A stretch of 64,000 bases of DNA from Proteiniphilum saccharofermentans (GTDB taxonomy: Bacteria > Bacteroidota > Bacteroidia > Bacteroidales > Dysgonomonadaceae). The notes below the pieces were generated by a model that had not been told where the DNA came from, did not search any database, and was given only the letters and a program-made list of their open reading frames with translations. Positions within the stretch are counted from its first letter, which is position 1, and every line of letters starts with the position of its first letter. Below, piece after piece: positions 28,426 through 39,800 of the stretch. The position numbers were made by a program, and so were the translations under genes. The stretch spans positions 1,488,001-1,552,000 of the forward strand of contig NZ_LT605205.1 of NCBI RefSeq assembly GCF_900095135.1. The letters run 5' to 3'.

Positions 28426-31400
28426 ATGAAACGACTGATAATAACAGCTTGCATTGTATCTGTTCTAACCCTTTTTCCCTCTTTTGCCCAGTCACCCTGG
28501 GATAGAATTGGCCAAAAACCCTCCACGCTATTTATGGGGATGGGGGAGGAGACATTTACAACAAAATCTTTTTCTTTGACTTTGGTAAATGCCTCTCAAA
28601 CGGTGAAACATCTGACTCCGCTTTCAGATATGTCCTTTGATTATACACCCAGTGACAGAATAGAACAAAGGGATAAAGACGGGCTGTACCATTTGGGAGA
28701 TATAAATATTACTCTGAGAAAATCAGTAGATGGGAGCTGGAAACAATATTCTACTGCATATAATCGTAAGCCGGTACAGCAATTGGCCGTGAACGGCAAT
28801 ATAATTGCTGCTGCCGACCTTGCCGCCACTTTACCTGAAGATATACCTGTAGGCGTAAAGAGATTCTGGGAGACCGATAAAGGGGATCTGGTGCTGCGGT
28901 TTGAGATTACGAATCGCTCTTCGGATAATGTGGAAATAGGATCCTTGGGTATTCCCCTTATTTTTAATAATATACTGGAAGGGAAAAATCTGGATCAGGC
29001 ACACCATGACAATGTGTTTTTTGATCCCTATATAGGAAAAGATGCGGGCTATCTTCAGGTAAACCGCTTGCATGGCAAAGGTGCCAGTTTGTTAGTGTTA
29101 CCTCAGGATAATGCTGCATTCGAGGCATACAATCCGCTCAATGATGACCCAACCCCGAAAGGTGTGGTGTTTGAGGGATTCCATGAGTGGCTTATCCATA
29201 GTAAAGCAAATGCGGAGACGGAATGGAAAGATGTGGAGCCATGGAACGAACCGACCTCGACCAATCTGGTTCCGGGAGAGTCGAAAAACTTTTCTATCAA
29301 GTTTGTCCTTGCTCCGTCTATCAGAGGAATAGAAGATGAATTGATCTGCCGCCGGAGACCCGTTGCAATAGGGCTTCCCGGCTATGTTTTACCTGCCAAC
29401 GAAAAAGGAAGGCTCTTTATAAAATATCCGGAGAGGATAAGAAACATTTCCGTCTATCCTGAAAATGCGCTGACACTGACTAAAAAAGATGATACCCCCA
29501 GCAGATGGTCGGAATATGAAGTAAAAGGGAATAGTTGGGGTAGAGCCAGAGTCACTGTCAACTATGCGGATGGAGTACAGCAGACTATTCATTATAAAGT
29601 GATTAAGTCGCAACAGGAGGTGGTAGATGATCTGGGGAACTTCCTTACCACGAAGCAATGGTATGAGAACAAGGACGATGCTTTCGGCCGTTCACCCTCC
29701 ATCATGAACTATGATTATGACAGGAAACAGATCCTTACCCAGGAGAGACGCTCCTGGTTTGTAGGCCTAAGTGACGAAGCCGGTGCCGGAAGCTGGCTGG
29801 CAGCCGTGATGAAGCAACTTGTGCGGCCCGATCATCAGGAGATTCAGAAAATAAAAAGATTCATCAATGAGACGATGTGGGGTGGGATACAGCATAGTTC
29901 CGACTCTACCAAATATGGTGTGAGGAAGAGCCTGTTTTACTATGAACCGGAGCTGATGCCGGAAGGTACCTATAGCGATTCAATCCGGTTCAGTGGCTGG
30001 GAAGCCTGGTCGAAAGAAAATGCCGAAGATCTTGGACGTTCCTATAACTACCCGCATGTAGCGGCGGCTCATTGGGTGATGTATCATCTTGGTCGAAACC
30101 GTGGCATTCAGGGAATAGATTGGAAACAAAGTCTTGAAAATGCTTGTTATACGGCCATTGCGATGATGAAATTTGCTCCTTACTATGCACAATTCGGGCA
30201 GATGGAAGGTTCTGTTTTCCTCTATATCCTTCTGGATCTGCAACGGGAAGGATTTACGGAAATGGCTGTTACTCTGGAGGCAGAAATGAAAAAACGGGCG
30301 GATCACTGGCGTTCGTTAAACTATCCGTTTGGCAGTGAAATGCCCTGGGACTCCACCGGACAGGAGGAAGTGTATATGTGGACATCCTACTTCGGTTATG
30401 CCGACAAGGCGGATGTTACCCTCAATGCGATCCTCGCCTATATGCCTGCACTGCCCCACTGGGGTTACAACGGCAGTGCCCGCAGGTACTGGGATTTTGT
30501 ATATGGAGGTAAACTGGCAAGAATTGAACGCCAGCTACACCATTATGGTTCGGGATTGAATGCGATACCGGTACTCGCTGCCTATAGGGATAATCCGGAG
30601 GATTTCTACCTGTTGAGGGTAGGATATGCCGGCTCGATGGGGCCATTGGCCAATGTGACCGAAGATGGTTTTGGCCCGGCTGCTTTTCATTCCTATCCTT
30701 CCACACTGGATATCGATGGTTATGCAGGTGATTACGGTAGCGGATTTTATGGCTATGCAGTCAATGCAGGTACCTATATCTACAATCATCCTGAATTCGG
30801 ATGGGTTGCTTTCAGTGGCAATATTGAAAAACAGGGAGAATGGATCAAGACCGAAATTACCACGGCAGGTAGGAACCGTGTTTTTATTGCATCGGAATCT
30901 CTTCACCTGACGACTGTCGCCGGACAAATGGAGCAGATTGATTATAATCCTGTAACCAAAGAAGTAGTCATTACATTTGACGGGAATGCATTACTCGATT
31001 TGACTGTCCCGGATGACAGGGAAATAGTCCTTCCAAAAGAAATAACCAAAGAGGAAAGAGGCTATTATGTAATTAAATCGACAAAAGGAAAAGAGAATAC
31101 ACTACGTTTTAAAATCGAGAAAGTGGAAAAACTGCAGTCAAATGCAAATTCTGCGGACATTCGGATCATTACCGGAATCGAACCCATCCATGTGGATTGT
31201 CCGGTAGGTACCGTGCCCCGATTACCTTATCAGGTATGGGTAACCTATTCAGATGGCAAGTCCGAATACCGCCAAACCCGATGGTCGAATTCGGCACTTG
31301 CCACAGAACTGGAACAGGCAGATCCGGAGAAAAACCCTGTAGGGCATGAATATGCCGTAAAAGGTTTCATCATTGGAGATAACACTACTCAATATGGGTA

Positions 31401-34026
31401 TCCAGTTACGGCTACTGTCAAAGTGGTGGATGAGACCTATGCAACGCCTTCCCATATTCCGGTTGCCAACCCCGTTCCATTGGACAAAGTGGTTATTGAT
31501 GGGGACAACAGGCTGACTTCCAACCGGGATCTGGCTATTCTGCAGATCCTTAGTTGGGATGTTTCCCAACAGTTGTATAACTACCGGGATACATACGGGT
31601 TAAGTACCGAAGGATATACAATAGCCGATGGGTGGGATTCTCCTACCACTAAACTCAAGGGACATGGGTCAGGTCATTATATGTCTGCGCTGGCTTTTGC
31701 TTTTGCAAGTGCTGTCCATCCGGAGCATAAGAGTCAGTTACGTGATAACATGCGACGGATGGTCAATGAATTACGTGAGTGCCAGGAACGTACATTTGTC
31801 TGGAATGAACAGTTAGGCAGGTATTGGGAAGCACGGGATTTTGCACCCGAAGCCGAACTGCGTACCATGAAAGGGACCTGGGAGGACTTCGATATGTATA
31901 AAACCCAGTGGGAAAAATATGGTTACGGATATCTTAATGCTATTCCGGCCCATCACCCGGCGCTGATTGAAATGTATCGTGGGTATAATAACTCCGACTG
32001 GGTGTGGGCGCCATACTATTCAATCCATAAACAACTTGCCGGTTTAATTGATATAGCAACCTACGTGGATGATTCCGGGATTGCCGATAAAGCCCTGCTT
32101 ATTGCCAAAGATATGGGATTATGGATCTGGAACCGATTGCATTACCGGACATTTGTCAAGACGGATGGAACACAGGAAGAACGCAGAGCCAACCCGGGTA
32201 ACCGGTATGAAATGTGGAATATTTATATTGCCGGGGAAGATGGTGGAACCGGTGAGTCGCTGGCACGGCTTTCAGAAATGGTAACGGACCCGATTGAGAA
32301 AGCACGCCTGCTCGAAGCATCCAATTATTTCGACAGTCCGGCATTTTACGATCCGCTGGCTAAGAATATCGATGATATCCGTACCCGTCATGCCAACCAG
32401 CATATCCCGAAAATAACCAGTGCGCTTCGTAGTTTCAGAGGTAATGGTAATCCCTACTATTATCATCTGTCCGAAAACTTCTGGAATATGATACAAGGTC
32501 GTTACCGTTATTCAACAGGAGGAGTAGGTAATGGTGAGATGTTCAGGCAACCCTATACCCAGATACTGAGTATGGCGACCAATGTAACATCCGACAATCA
32601 ACGCAATCTGCATCCCGCACCTAATATCAACGAAACCTGTTGTGCCTATAACCTGGCTAAACTGACCAAGGATCTGAACAGTTTTAACCCTGACGATGCC
32701 AGGTATATGGATTATTATGAAAGGGTATTGTACAATCAACTCATTGGGTCGTTACACCACACCTGCTATCAGACGACCTATCAGTACGCGGTCGGTTTGA
32801 ATGCATCCAAACCCTGGGGCAACAGGACGCCACAATCTACCTGTTGCGGTGGTACGGGCTCCGAAAATCATGTGAAGTACCAGGAAGCGGCTTATTTTGT
32901 TTCGGAGAACACTATCTGGGTCGCTTTATATATGCCGACCACTCTCTCGTGGGATGCAATGAACGTGACCATTCAGCAGGATTGTTTGTGGCCTGCTGAG
33001 AATTCAACCATCCGGTTGACGCAGGGAACCGCTGGCTTTGCTATGAAATTACGTGTTCCCTATTGGGCTACAGAAGGTTTTGATGTGAAACTGAACGGCG
33101 TTTCAATCGCTTCTTCCTATCAGCCAGGCACATATGTTACTATTCCGGCGCGTACCTGGACAACTTCCGATGTGGTGGAGGTTATCATGCCTTTTACCAG
33201 ACATATTGATTTTGGCCCTGACAAGTTAGAAACAGCTGCTACGGGTATAAACGAAACAAATACTCCGTTCACTCCCATGTGGGTCGGTACACTGATGTAT
33301 GGACCTTTGGCAATGACGGCAACCGGTATAGACAATTGGGAACAGGCTACTATAGATGTGGACTCTGATTTGGGAAATATCGTGCAAAACAGACCTGTTG
33401 GAACCAAAACAGGTGTGAATGGTAACCTTTATACCCTGACGCTGGGGGACAAAACATTTCAGCCTGATTATTACCGACATGATAATACAACCCACTATTT
33501 CAGAATCAATCTGCCCGGTGATCCAAACGTCGGATTGGAAACAGCTCAAATGACCATAGATAAAAGTATGTTGAAAGAATATCTGCATGTGGCTATGGAG
33601 AGGAAATCCGCACAGGAAAAGTGGAATGCGCTTACCGTGAAAATACCGGAATATGCTCCTTGGGCACCACATGGTTTTTCCCGTCTAATGAAACAGCTTG
33701 AGCTGGCGCAGAATATCCTCAGCGATACGGATAAGAATTATAATCAAACAGAAATAAATGAAGCAGCATCAGCGCTTAATGCAGCTATCAATACAATGAG
33801 ACCGGGTAACCTGCCGGAGTTGGAAGATCTGGGCGATTTGTTGAGTTTGCTTACCGATGCCAGGGCTGTGAAACAATCCGGCCGTACAAGTGTCCTGACC
33901 GAAGCGATTCAATATGCGGAGATGGTAGTGGAATATGTAGGTGACGGAAGCGGGACACACGATATGATAGAAAGTGCGTTGGTTAAACTTACGGCAGCAC
34001 TCGACAAAACAGACCGTACGAAATAG
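28426..34026 (+). CDS. Giant secreted DUF5695 - GH127 fusion protein
   Basis: An 1866-residue protein. ATG 28426 is chosen because a signal peptide (MKRLIITACIVSVLTLFPSFAQ) starts there, while the 99 bp of open frame before it look non-coding. Residues about 30-900 match DUF5695 (LFMGMGEETFTTKSFSLTL). An Ig-like or linker segment follows (about 920-1040). A GH127-type alpha-toroid comes next, with NINETCCAYNLAKLTK and STCCGGTGSENH supplying the Glu/Cys and Cys-Cys zinc ligands. A FIVAR-like helical repeat lies at the C-terminus (LNAAINTM, LTDARAVKQSG). It probably combines two carbohydrate-active modules on one chain, and beta-L-arabinofuranosidase is the predicted activity of the second. Confidence 0.85.
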   Translation: MKRLIITACIVSVLTLFPSFAQSPWDRIGQKPSTLFMGMGEETFTTKSFSLTLVNASQTVKHLTPLSDMSFDYTPSDRIEQRDKDGLYHLGDINITLRKSVDGSWKQYSTAYNRKPVQQLAVNGNIIAAADLAATLPEDIPVGVKRFWETDKGDLVLRFEITNRSSDNVEIGSLGIPLIFNNILEGKNLDQAHHDNVFFDPYIGKDAGYLQVNRLHGKGASLLVLPQDNAAFEAYNPLNDDPTPKGVVFEGFHEWLIHSKANAETEWKDVEPWNEPTSTNLVPGESKNFSIKFVLAPSIRGIEDELICRRRPVAIGLPGYVLPANEKGRLFIKYPERIRNISVYPENALTLTKKDDTPSRWSEYEVKGNSWGRARVTVNYADGVQQTIHYKVIKSQQEVVDDLGNFLTTKQWYENKDDAFGRSPSIMNYDYDRKQILTQERRSWFVGLSDEAGAGSWLAAVMKQLVRPDHQEIQKIKRFINETMWGGIQHSSDSTKYGVRKSLFYYEPELMPEGTYSDSIRFSGWEAWSKENAEDLGRSYNYPHVAAAHWVMYHLGRNRGIQGIDWKQSLENACYTAIAMMKFAPYYAQFGQMEGSVFLYILLDLQREGFTEMAVTLEAEMKKRADHWRSLNYPFGSEMPWDSTGQEEVYMWTSYFGYADKADVTLNAILAYMPALPHWGYNGSARRYWDFVYGGKLARIERQLHHYGSGLNAIPVLAAYRDNPEDFYLLRVGYAGSMGPLANVTEDGFGPAAFHSYPSTLDIDGYAGDYGSGFYGYAVNAGTYIYNHPEFGWVAFSGNIEKQGEWIKTEITTAGRNRVFIASESLHLTTVAGQMEQIDYNPVTKEVVITFDGNALLDLTVPDDREIVLPKEITKEERGYYVIKSTKGKENTLRFKIEKVEKLQSNANSADIRIITGIEPIHVDCPVGTVPRLPYQVWVTYSDGKSEYRQTRWSNSALATELEQADPEKNPVGHEYAVKGFIIGDNTTQYGYPVTATVKVVDETYATPSHIPVANPVPLDKVVIDGDNRLTSNRDLAILQILSWDVSQQLYNYRDTYGLSTEGYTIADGWDSPTTKLKGHGSGHYMSALAFAFASAVHPEHKSQLRDNMRRMVNELRECQERTFVWNEQLGRYWEARDFAPEAELRTMKGTWEDFDMYKTQWEKYGYGYLNAIPAHHPALIEMYRGYNNSDWVWAPYYSIHKQLAGLIDIATYVDDSGIADKALLIAKDMGLWIWNRLHYRTFVKTDGTQEERRANPGNRYEMWNIYIAGEDGGTGESLARLSEMVTDPIEKARLLEASNYFDSPAFYDPLAKNIDDIRTRHANQHIPKITSALRSFRGNGNPYYYHLSENFWNMIQGRYRYSTGGVGNGEMFRQPYTQILSMATNVTSDNQRNLHPAPNINETCCAYNLAKLTKDLNSFNPDDARYMDYYERVLYNQLIGSLHHTCYQTTYQYAVGLNASKPWGNRTPQSTCCGGTGSENHVKYQEAAYFVSENTIWVALYMPTTLSWDAMNVTIQQDCLWPAENSTIRLTQGTAGFAMKLRVPYWATEGFDVKLNGVSIASSYQPGTYVTIPARTWTTSDVVEVIMPFTRHIDFGPDKLETAATGINETNTPFTPMWVGTLMYGPLAMTATGIDNWEQATIDVDSDLGNIVQNRPVGTKTGVNGNLYTLTLGDKTFQPDYYRHDNTTHYFRINLPGDPNVGLETAQMTIDKSMLKEYLHVAMERKSAQEKWNALTVKIPEYAPWAPHGFSRLMKQLELAQNILSDTDKNYNQTEINEAASALNAAINTMRPGNLPELEDLGDLLSLLTDARAVKQSGRTSVLTEAIQYAEMVVEYVGDGSGTHDMIESALVKLTAALDKTDRTK

Positions 34027-34092
34027 AACGTTTTCGTTAAGCAATATGAGCAGAAGACAAGCCTGCTTGGATTATGCTATTGCGAGAAAACG
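34027..34092 (+). repeat. REP-like structured element, copy 1
   Basis: A 66-bp imperfect palindrome starting right after the stop codon of the DUF5695-GH127 gene. Its outer arms are CGTTTTC and GAAAACG, with inner stems GCAATA/TATTGC and CAAGC/GCTTG. A second copy at 61641-61706 matches at 56 of 66 positions. It may act as a 3' mRNA structure, as a T-rich stretch follows. Confidence 0.7.
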
Positions 34093-34206
34093 ACTAAATT
34101 TTTTGAAGATTTTTTGGGCCTGACACCATTCTATTCTTCCAGGCATGTATTACGGGAAACAAAAAATAAAACCGGATAAATAATATTCCTATAAATATTT
34201 CATAAA

Positions 34207-36450
34207 ATGAAAACTCTGCTCGCTTACTTTTTTTTATTCCAGATTTTTGTATCATCTGTTGGAGCACAAAACGCAGATAGTTTATACCAATTGGCAGATC
34301 GTTATAATGAACGGTTCACCTCAAAATTTTATTACAATGCAACAAATGTTCAGGCTGTAAATGATTCACATTGTTTTGTCTATATGACACAAACCCCTAA
34401 AGGGAGAGAATTTTATTTGATCGATCCTGAACAGAAAACACAAAAAAATGCATTCGATCAGGAACGTCTGGCCGCTTCCTTGTCAAAAGTATTGGATAAA
34501 AAAACAGATGCATATAATCTTCCTTTCCGGCAGATCCGATTGAGTGATCGGCGGGATTCCATTTTTTTTCGCGTTGAAACAACCGATTATTATGCCCTGT
34601 TGACAGATTATGAAGTTTCTAAGAATCCGGTTCAGAGCTTCCGTGAAGAGCCCTATTGGGGCAATGTATTCAAAGAAGATTCCAGGGAAAGGGTCCCCTC
34701 TCCGGACGGAAAAAAAGAAGCCTATATCTCGGAAGGGAATCTCTGGGTAGAAGATAAAGAAACAGGAAATATACGGAAATTAAGTAACGATGGTTCACCT
34801 TACGAATATTACTCGTCGAATATCTATTGGTCGCCCGATTCGAGAAAGATCGTGTGTTGCAAATATCGCCCCGGAGGGGATCGCAAATTGTTGTTGATCT
34901 CTTCTTCTCCAAAGGATCAATTACAGCCTAAAACAGAGACATATGATTATCTGAAACCGGGAGATGCACTGCCTGTAAGACGTCCGGTTGCTTTTTTGAT
35001 TGATGAAGAAAAAGTAATTCATTTTGATGTGCCGGATGTTGACTCCCAGTATGATCTGACCAACATAAAATGGAATAAGAAAAGCGATTTCTTTACGTTC
35101 GATTTCAATAAAAGAGGACATCAGCAATTCATCGTATATGCTGGAGATATTCTTTCCGGAACACTGCATCCGGTAGTAAAGGAAGAAAGTCCTACGTTTA
35201 TTCATTACTATAATCTTTATCAATATTGGTTTAAGGAGAGCGATGAACTGTTGTGGATTTCGGAACGTGACGGATGGCGGCATATCTATCTCTACGATGT
35301 CCCGTCGGGAAAAGTAAAGGAACAGCTGACGAAAGGAGACTGGGTTGTAAAAACGATTGTGAATGTGGATGAAAAAAAGAGACGGATTCTTTTCAAGGCG
35401 TGCGGTATGGATAAGAATGAAGATCCCTACCTGGAAAAATATTATACTTTGGATATTCGTAGTGGGAAAATAACGCCGCTTACTCCTGAGAATGCCCATC
35501 ACAACGTTACTTTTTCGCAGGATCACCGGTATATGTTCGATGTGTACTCAAGAGTAGACTTACCTCCTGCACTTGTAATCCGTTCTGTTGAGGATGGAGG
35601 AAAAATAGTATATAAACCTGCTATGCAGCCGGATATCTCCGGAGTTACCGCATCCGGATGGCGGATGCCGGAAGTCTTCTCTGCAAAGGGACGGGACGGT
35701 GAGACCGATATCTGGGGAATGATCATTCGTCCGTCCAATTTCGATCCGGCAAAAAAATATCCTGTCATCGAATACATTTATGCCGGACCACACGATTCTC
35801 ACGTGCCCAAATCATTTGCAGTGGAATACCGACCCAGTGCCCTGGCTGAACTGGGATTTATCACGGTGATGATCGACGGAATGGGAACGGCAAACCGGTC
35901 CAAGGCTTTTCACGACGTATGCTGGAAAAACCTGAAAGATGCCGGCTTTCCCGACAGGATTGCCTGGATAAAGGCGGCTGCAGAGAAATATCCGGAGATG
36001 GATATCGAACGGATGGGAATTTACGGAGTGTCAGCCGGGGGACAGAACACCATGTGGGGACTTTTGTCATATCCCGACTTTTACAAAGTGGGTGTGGCCT
36101 CTTGCGGTTGTTATGATAACCGAATGGATAAGATATGGTGGAACGAGCAGTGGCTGGGATATCCTATTGGAAAAGAATATGAAGAGAATTCGAATGTGGA
36201 GAATGCACATCTCCTGAAAGGGAAGTTAATGTTGATCCTTGGGGAGATGGATAATAATGTAGATCCGTCGAGTACATTGCAACTCGTGGATAAATTGATT
36301 AAACATGATAAAGAGTTTGAGTTTGTGATGCTCCCGGGTGCCAGACATACTTTAGGTGAAAAATACGGAGAAAGAAAACGGCGCGATTTTTTTATGAAGC
36401 ATCTTTTGAATGTAAAAGCAACGGAATGGAATAGCAAAAATTCGAAGTGA
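34207..36450 (+). CDS. S9B dipeptidyl-peptidase IV-like serine peptidase, secreted
   Basis: A 747-residue protein with signal peptide (cleavage after SVGAQ). The N-terminal beta-propeller (about 40-470) contains the DPP IV glutamate region (YWSPDSRKIVCCKY, SERDGWRHIYLYD). The C-terminal alpha/beta-hydrolase has nucleophile Ser609 in GIYGVSAGG, Asp682 in GEMDNNVDP and His714 in GARHTLGE. Relatives release X-Pro or X-Ala dipeptides from peptide N-termini in the periplasm. Proline preference fits the Xaa-Pro aminopeptidase and HypD-like enzyme upstream. It has its own leader region of about 180 bp and is followed by a strong terminator. Confidence 0.93.
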   Translation: MKTLLAYFFLFQIFVSSVGAQNADSLYQLADRYNERFTSKFYYNATNVQAVNDSHCFVYMTQTPKGREFYLIDPEQKTQKNAFDQERLAASLSKVLDKKTDAYNLPFRQIRLSDRRDSIFFRVETTDYYALLTDYEVSKNPVQSFREEPYWGNVFKEDSRERVPSPDGKKEAYISEGNLWVEDKETGNIRKLSNDGSPYEYYSSNIYWSPDSRKIVCCKYRPGGDRKLLLISSSPKDQLQPKTETYDYLKPGDALPVRRPVAFLIDEEKVIHFDVPDVDSQYDLTNIKWNKKSDFFTFDFNKRGHQQFIVYAGDILSGTLHPVVKEESPTFIHYYNLYQYWFKESDELLWISERDGWRHIYLYDVPSGKVKEQLTKGDWVVKTIVNVDEKKRRILFKACGMDKNEDPYLEKYYTLDIRSGKITPLTPENAHHNVTFSQDHRYMFDVYSRVDLPPALVIRSVEDGGKIVYKPAMQPDISGVTASGWRMPEVFSAKGRDGETDIWGMIIRPSNFDPAKKYPVIEYIYAGPHDSHVPKSFAVEYRPSALAELGFITVMIDGMGTANRSKAFHDVCWKNLKDAGFPDRIAWIKAAAEKYPEMDIERMGIYGVSAGGQNTMWGLLSYPDFYKVGVASCGCYDNRMDKIWWNEQWLGYPIGKEYEENSNVENAHLLKGKLMLILGEMDNNVDPSSTLQLVDKLIKHDKEFEFVMLPGARHTLGEKYGERKRRDFFMKHLLNVKATEWNSKNSK

Positions 36451-36487
36451 GCTTTGCTCCATTTACTTTTTTATAGAGAGATTAAGT

Positions 36488-36515
36488 CCAGGGTCATTGA
36501 ACCCTGGCTTTTTTT
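36488..36515 (+). terminator. Rho-independent terminator after the S9 peptidase
   Basis: CCAGGGT (36488-36494) and ACCCTGG (36501-36507) form a 7-bp GC-rich stem with a 6-nt loop, followed by C and seven T residues. Confidence 0.9.
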
Positions 36516-36809
36516 GTTAAAAACACCTGTTTGGTCATTTATCCACTTTATTTTATCATTTGTCCACCTTGTTTATTCCAGGAAAAAAGATATTTCTACC
36601 TTAAATAAGTTATCTAAATTTAAAGTAAAATTATGTTTGGGTATGTTGTGGAATTTATATGCCCGGCGTTTTGCTGAACTACCTTGTGTTTTTTGACTAT
36701 TAAATAAGTATCTGTTATAGTAGATCAGCTTTAGAGTGCTCGTCTGTTTTATCGTGAAAGAGAGAATGATTGTGAGGAATTATTTAATTTTTTTAATCTT
36801 TAGTTCAAT
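36516..36809. other. Upstream region of the second susC
   Basis: No gene. A -7-like TATGTTTG lies at 36632-36639 but has no TTTG partner 19 bp upstream and would leave a leader of about 160 nt. It is a weak promoter candidate only. Confidence 0.35.
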
Positions 36810-39800
36810 ATGCAAACAAAAAAATTAATTATTTTTTTATTTTCACTGTTTATCTTATTGATATTCAGTTTGGAGATAATGGCACAAAATGCTGTTGTCG
36901 GTAATGTGGTTGATGGAAATAATACGCCATTAATCGGGGTGAATGTTATTGAAAAAGGAACTACAAACGGAACCGTGACGGATGTTGACGGTAATTTTAC
37001 TCTCAATGTTGATAATGGTGCAACTTTAGTTTTCAGCTACATTGGTTATATAACACAGGAAGTTGTTGTATCCGGCAGAAAATTGGATGTAGTTCTCCTT
37101 GAAGATACGGAAATGCTCGAAGAAGTTGTGGTGGTAGGTTATGGAACACAATCAAAAAGGAATATTTCAGGTTCTATCAGCAGTATAAAATCCGAAGATA
37201 TTATTCGGTCGACATCCACAACTTTAAGTGGTGCCCTGGCCGGTAAGGTACAAGGTATAACCACCAGGGCTGCAGATGCAAGGCCCGGTAGGGGAGTGAA
37301 TCTGCAAATCAGGAATATGGGAAATCCGTTGTATGTGATCGATGGTGTTCCCTATGGAGGGATTACCGGCGCCGATGCCTTTGGTATGTCGCAAGGGTCT
37401 GGAGAAGATATCTTTAATAATTTGTCGTTAGAGGATATTGAAAGTATTTCAATCCTGAAAGATGCTTCTGCAGCTGTTTACGGACTTAGAGCAGCGAACG
37501 GGGTTGTTTTGGTTACAACAAAGAAAGGTAGAAAAGATGATAACATAAATGTGAATATAAATGGTTATTATGGCCTTCAGAATTTTACCAGATATCCCCA
37601 ACCCGCAAATGCATATCAATTTGTGAGGGCAAGGGTGGAGTCCGAGCAGAATTACGGTAGGAATCCGGCAGCCCTTTACAGTCCGGAAGAATTGGCTAAG
37701 TGGCAAGCGGGGACTGAACCGGGGTACAAGAGTTATGATTATCTGGATATTGTTACACGTAGGAATGTTCCCCAGTATTATTTGAATGCGAATGTTTCGG
37801 GTGGAACAAATAGGGCGACCTATTACCTGTCTGTGGCGCATACGGATCAGGATGCGATACTGAGAGATTTCTATTATAAGAGATCTAATGTACAGGCCAA
37901 TCTGGAAGCTAATTTGACAAGTGGATTAACAGTAGGTACGCAGATGAGCGCCATATTGGAAACTACACATAATGTGGGTGTACCCGGATTAGATGACTAT
38001 TTTAACCCCTTGTTGAGTGTTTTCACGATGTGGCCTATAGAAAGTCCTTATGCCAATGATAATCCCAACTATATTCACCAGACACATAATGTAAATGTGA
38101 ATCCGGCTACATATAAAGATGACGTGACCGGTTGGGTCGACCAGATTAACCGGACTATGAATGTAAACCTCTATGCACAATATAAATTTAATTTCGGGTT
38201 GACATTGAAAGGAATGTACGCTTATAACTATAGGAATGATGATTTTGACGGATTTGAATATACATACGATGCCTATAGGTACGATCCCCAGACGGATACC
38301 TATTACACACAACCCGGATGGGGTAATCAAAACCCCTGGCGTGAAAAGCACAAAAGAAATGTAGTACAGCGTTTCCAACAGTTTTCAGCTTCATACGACA
38401 AAGTCTTTGGTGATCACACTGTGTCGGCCGTATTAGCTTATGAACAGTCGGACTATGATAACACCTACCTGGTTATCCACACTGTTCCTTCCAACAATTA
38501 CATTGAAAAAATGTATCTGGACGAACAGGATTACCTTGCGGACGACTGGAGTTATCAGGCGCGTGCAGGTTATATAGGGAGGATAAACTATAATTATAAG
38601 GAAAGATATATCCTTGAAGTGCTTGGGCGTTATGATGGATCTTATCTTTACTATACGGACAGTCAGTTTGGCTTCTTCCCGGGGATATCTGCAGCATGGA
38701 GAATTTCCGACGAGAGTTTCTTTGCTCCTCTTAAAAGTGCTGTGAGTGATCTGAAATTCAGAGCTTCTTATGGTGTTACAGGAAGTGAGATATGGAACAC
38801 GGCTAACTTCAATGAACCTTTCCCCATGTTTAGTTATCTGGGAGGGTTCAATTTTGGAGACGGGAACTCCGTTTTGGATGGAAATTTTGTCAACGGGTTA
38901 AGACCAAGAGGATTGCCGGTGCGTAATCTGTCATGGGTAGAGAATAAGACAACCAATGTAGGGATTGACATTTCCCTGTTAAACTATAAGCTGACTGCCA
39001 GTTTCGACCTGTTCGAAAGAAGACGTACAGGGTTGCCCGCTGCCCGTTATGATGTTAAATTACCTTCTGAGGTGGGTTATAGCCTGCCGAGGGAGAACCT
39101 GGAATCGGATGCACACCGGGGTATTGAAGGTCTGGTTTCTTATACGGATCATATTGGAGATCTTCAGTACAAGGTTGCGGCAAATGCTTCCCTTGCAAGG
39201 AGAAGATGGCTGGAGGCCTATAAACCCAGATTCGGTAATTCCTGGAATGAATACCGGAATTCCAGCGAAGACCGGTGGACGGGCATTACATGGGGGTATC
39301 AAATTATAGGACGTTTCAAGTCAGCAGAAGAGATTGCTAACTATCCCGTAAATATTGATGGCAGGGGTAATACGGATCTGTTGCCCGGCGATTTTATCTA
39401 TAAAGACGTAAATAATGACGGTATTATCAATTCTCTTGATGAGAGGCCGATAGGTTATGCTTTAGGTGCCCAGCCATATATCAGTTATGGATTGAATATC
39501 GGGTTGAATTGGAAGAACTGGTCTCTCACTGCCGATTTCGCCGGTGCAACCATGCAGAGTTACAGGAGAAACTGGGAACTTAAGTTCCCATTCCAGAACA
39601 ACGGCAGCGCACCGCACTATATGTTTGAAGACCGTTGGCACAGGGAAGACCCTTACAATCCCAATAGCAATTGGGTCTCGGGAACGTATCCGGCCATCAG
39701 GCAAAACCTGAGAGGTGATCACCCGATCTATTGGACAAATGACTTTTGGGTAACCAATGTGAATTATTTCCGGTTGAAGAATGTGGAGTTGGGATATGTC

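Noticed and set aside
36454-36696. 80-residue frame after the S9 peptidase
   Set aside because: It runs through a strong rho-independent terminator and has no recognisable domain.
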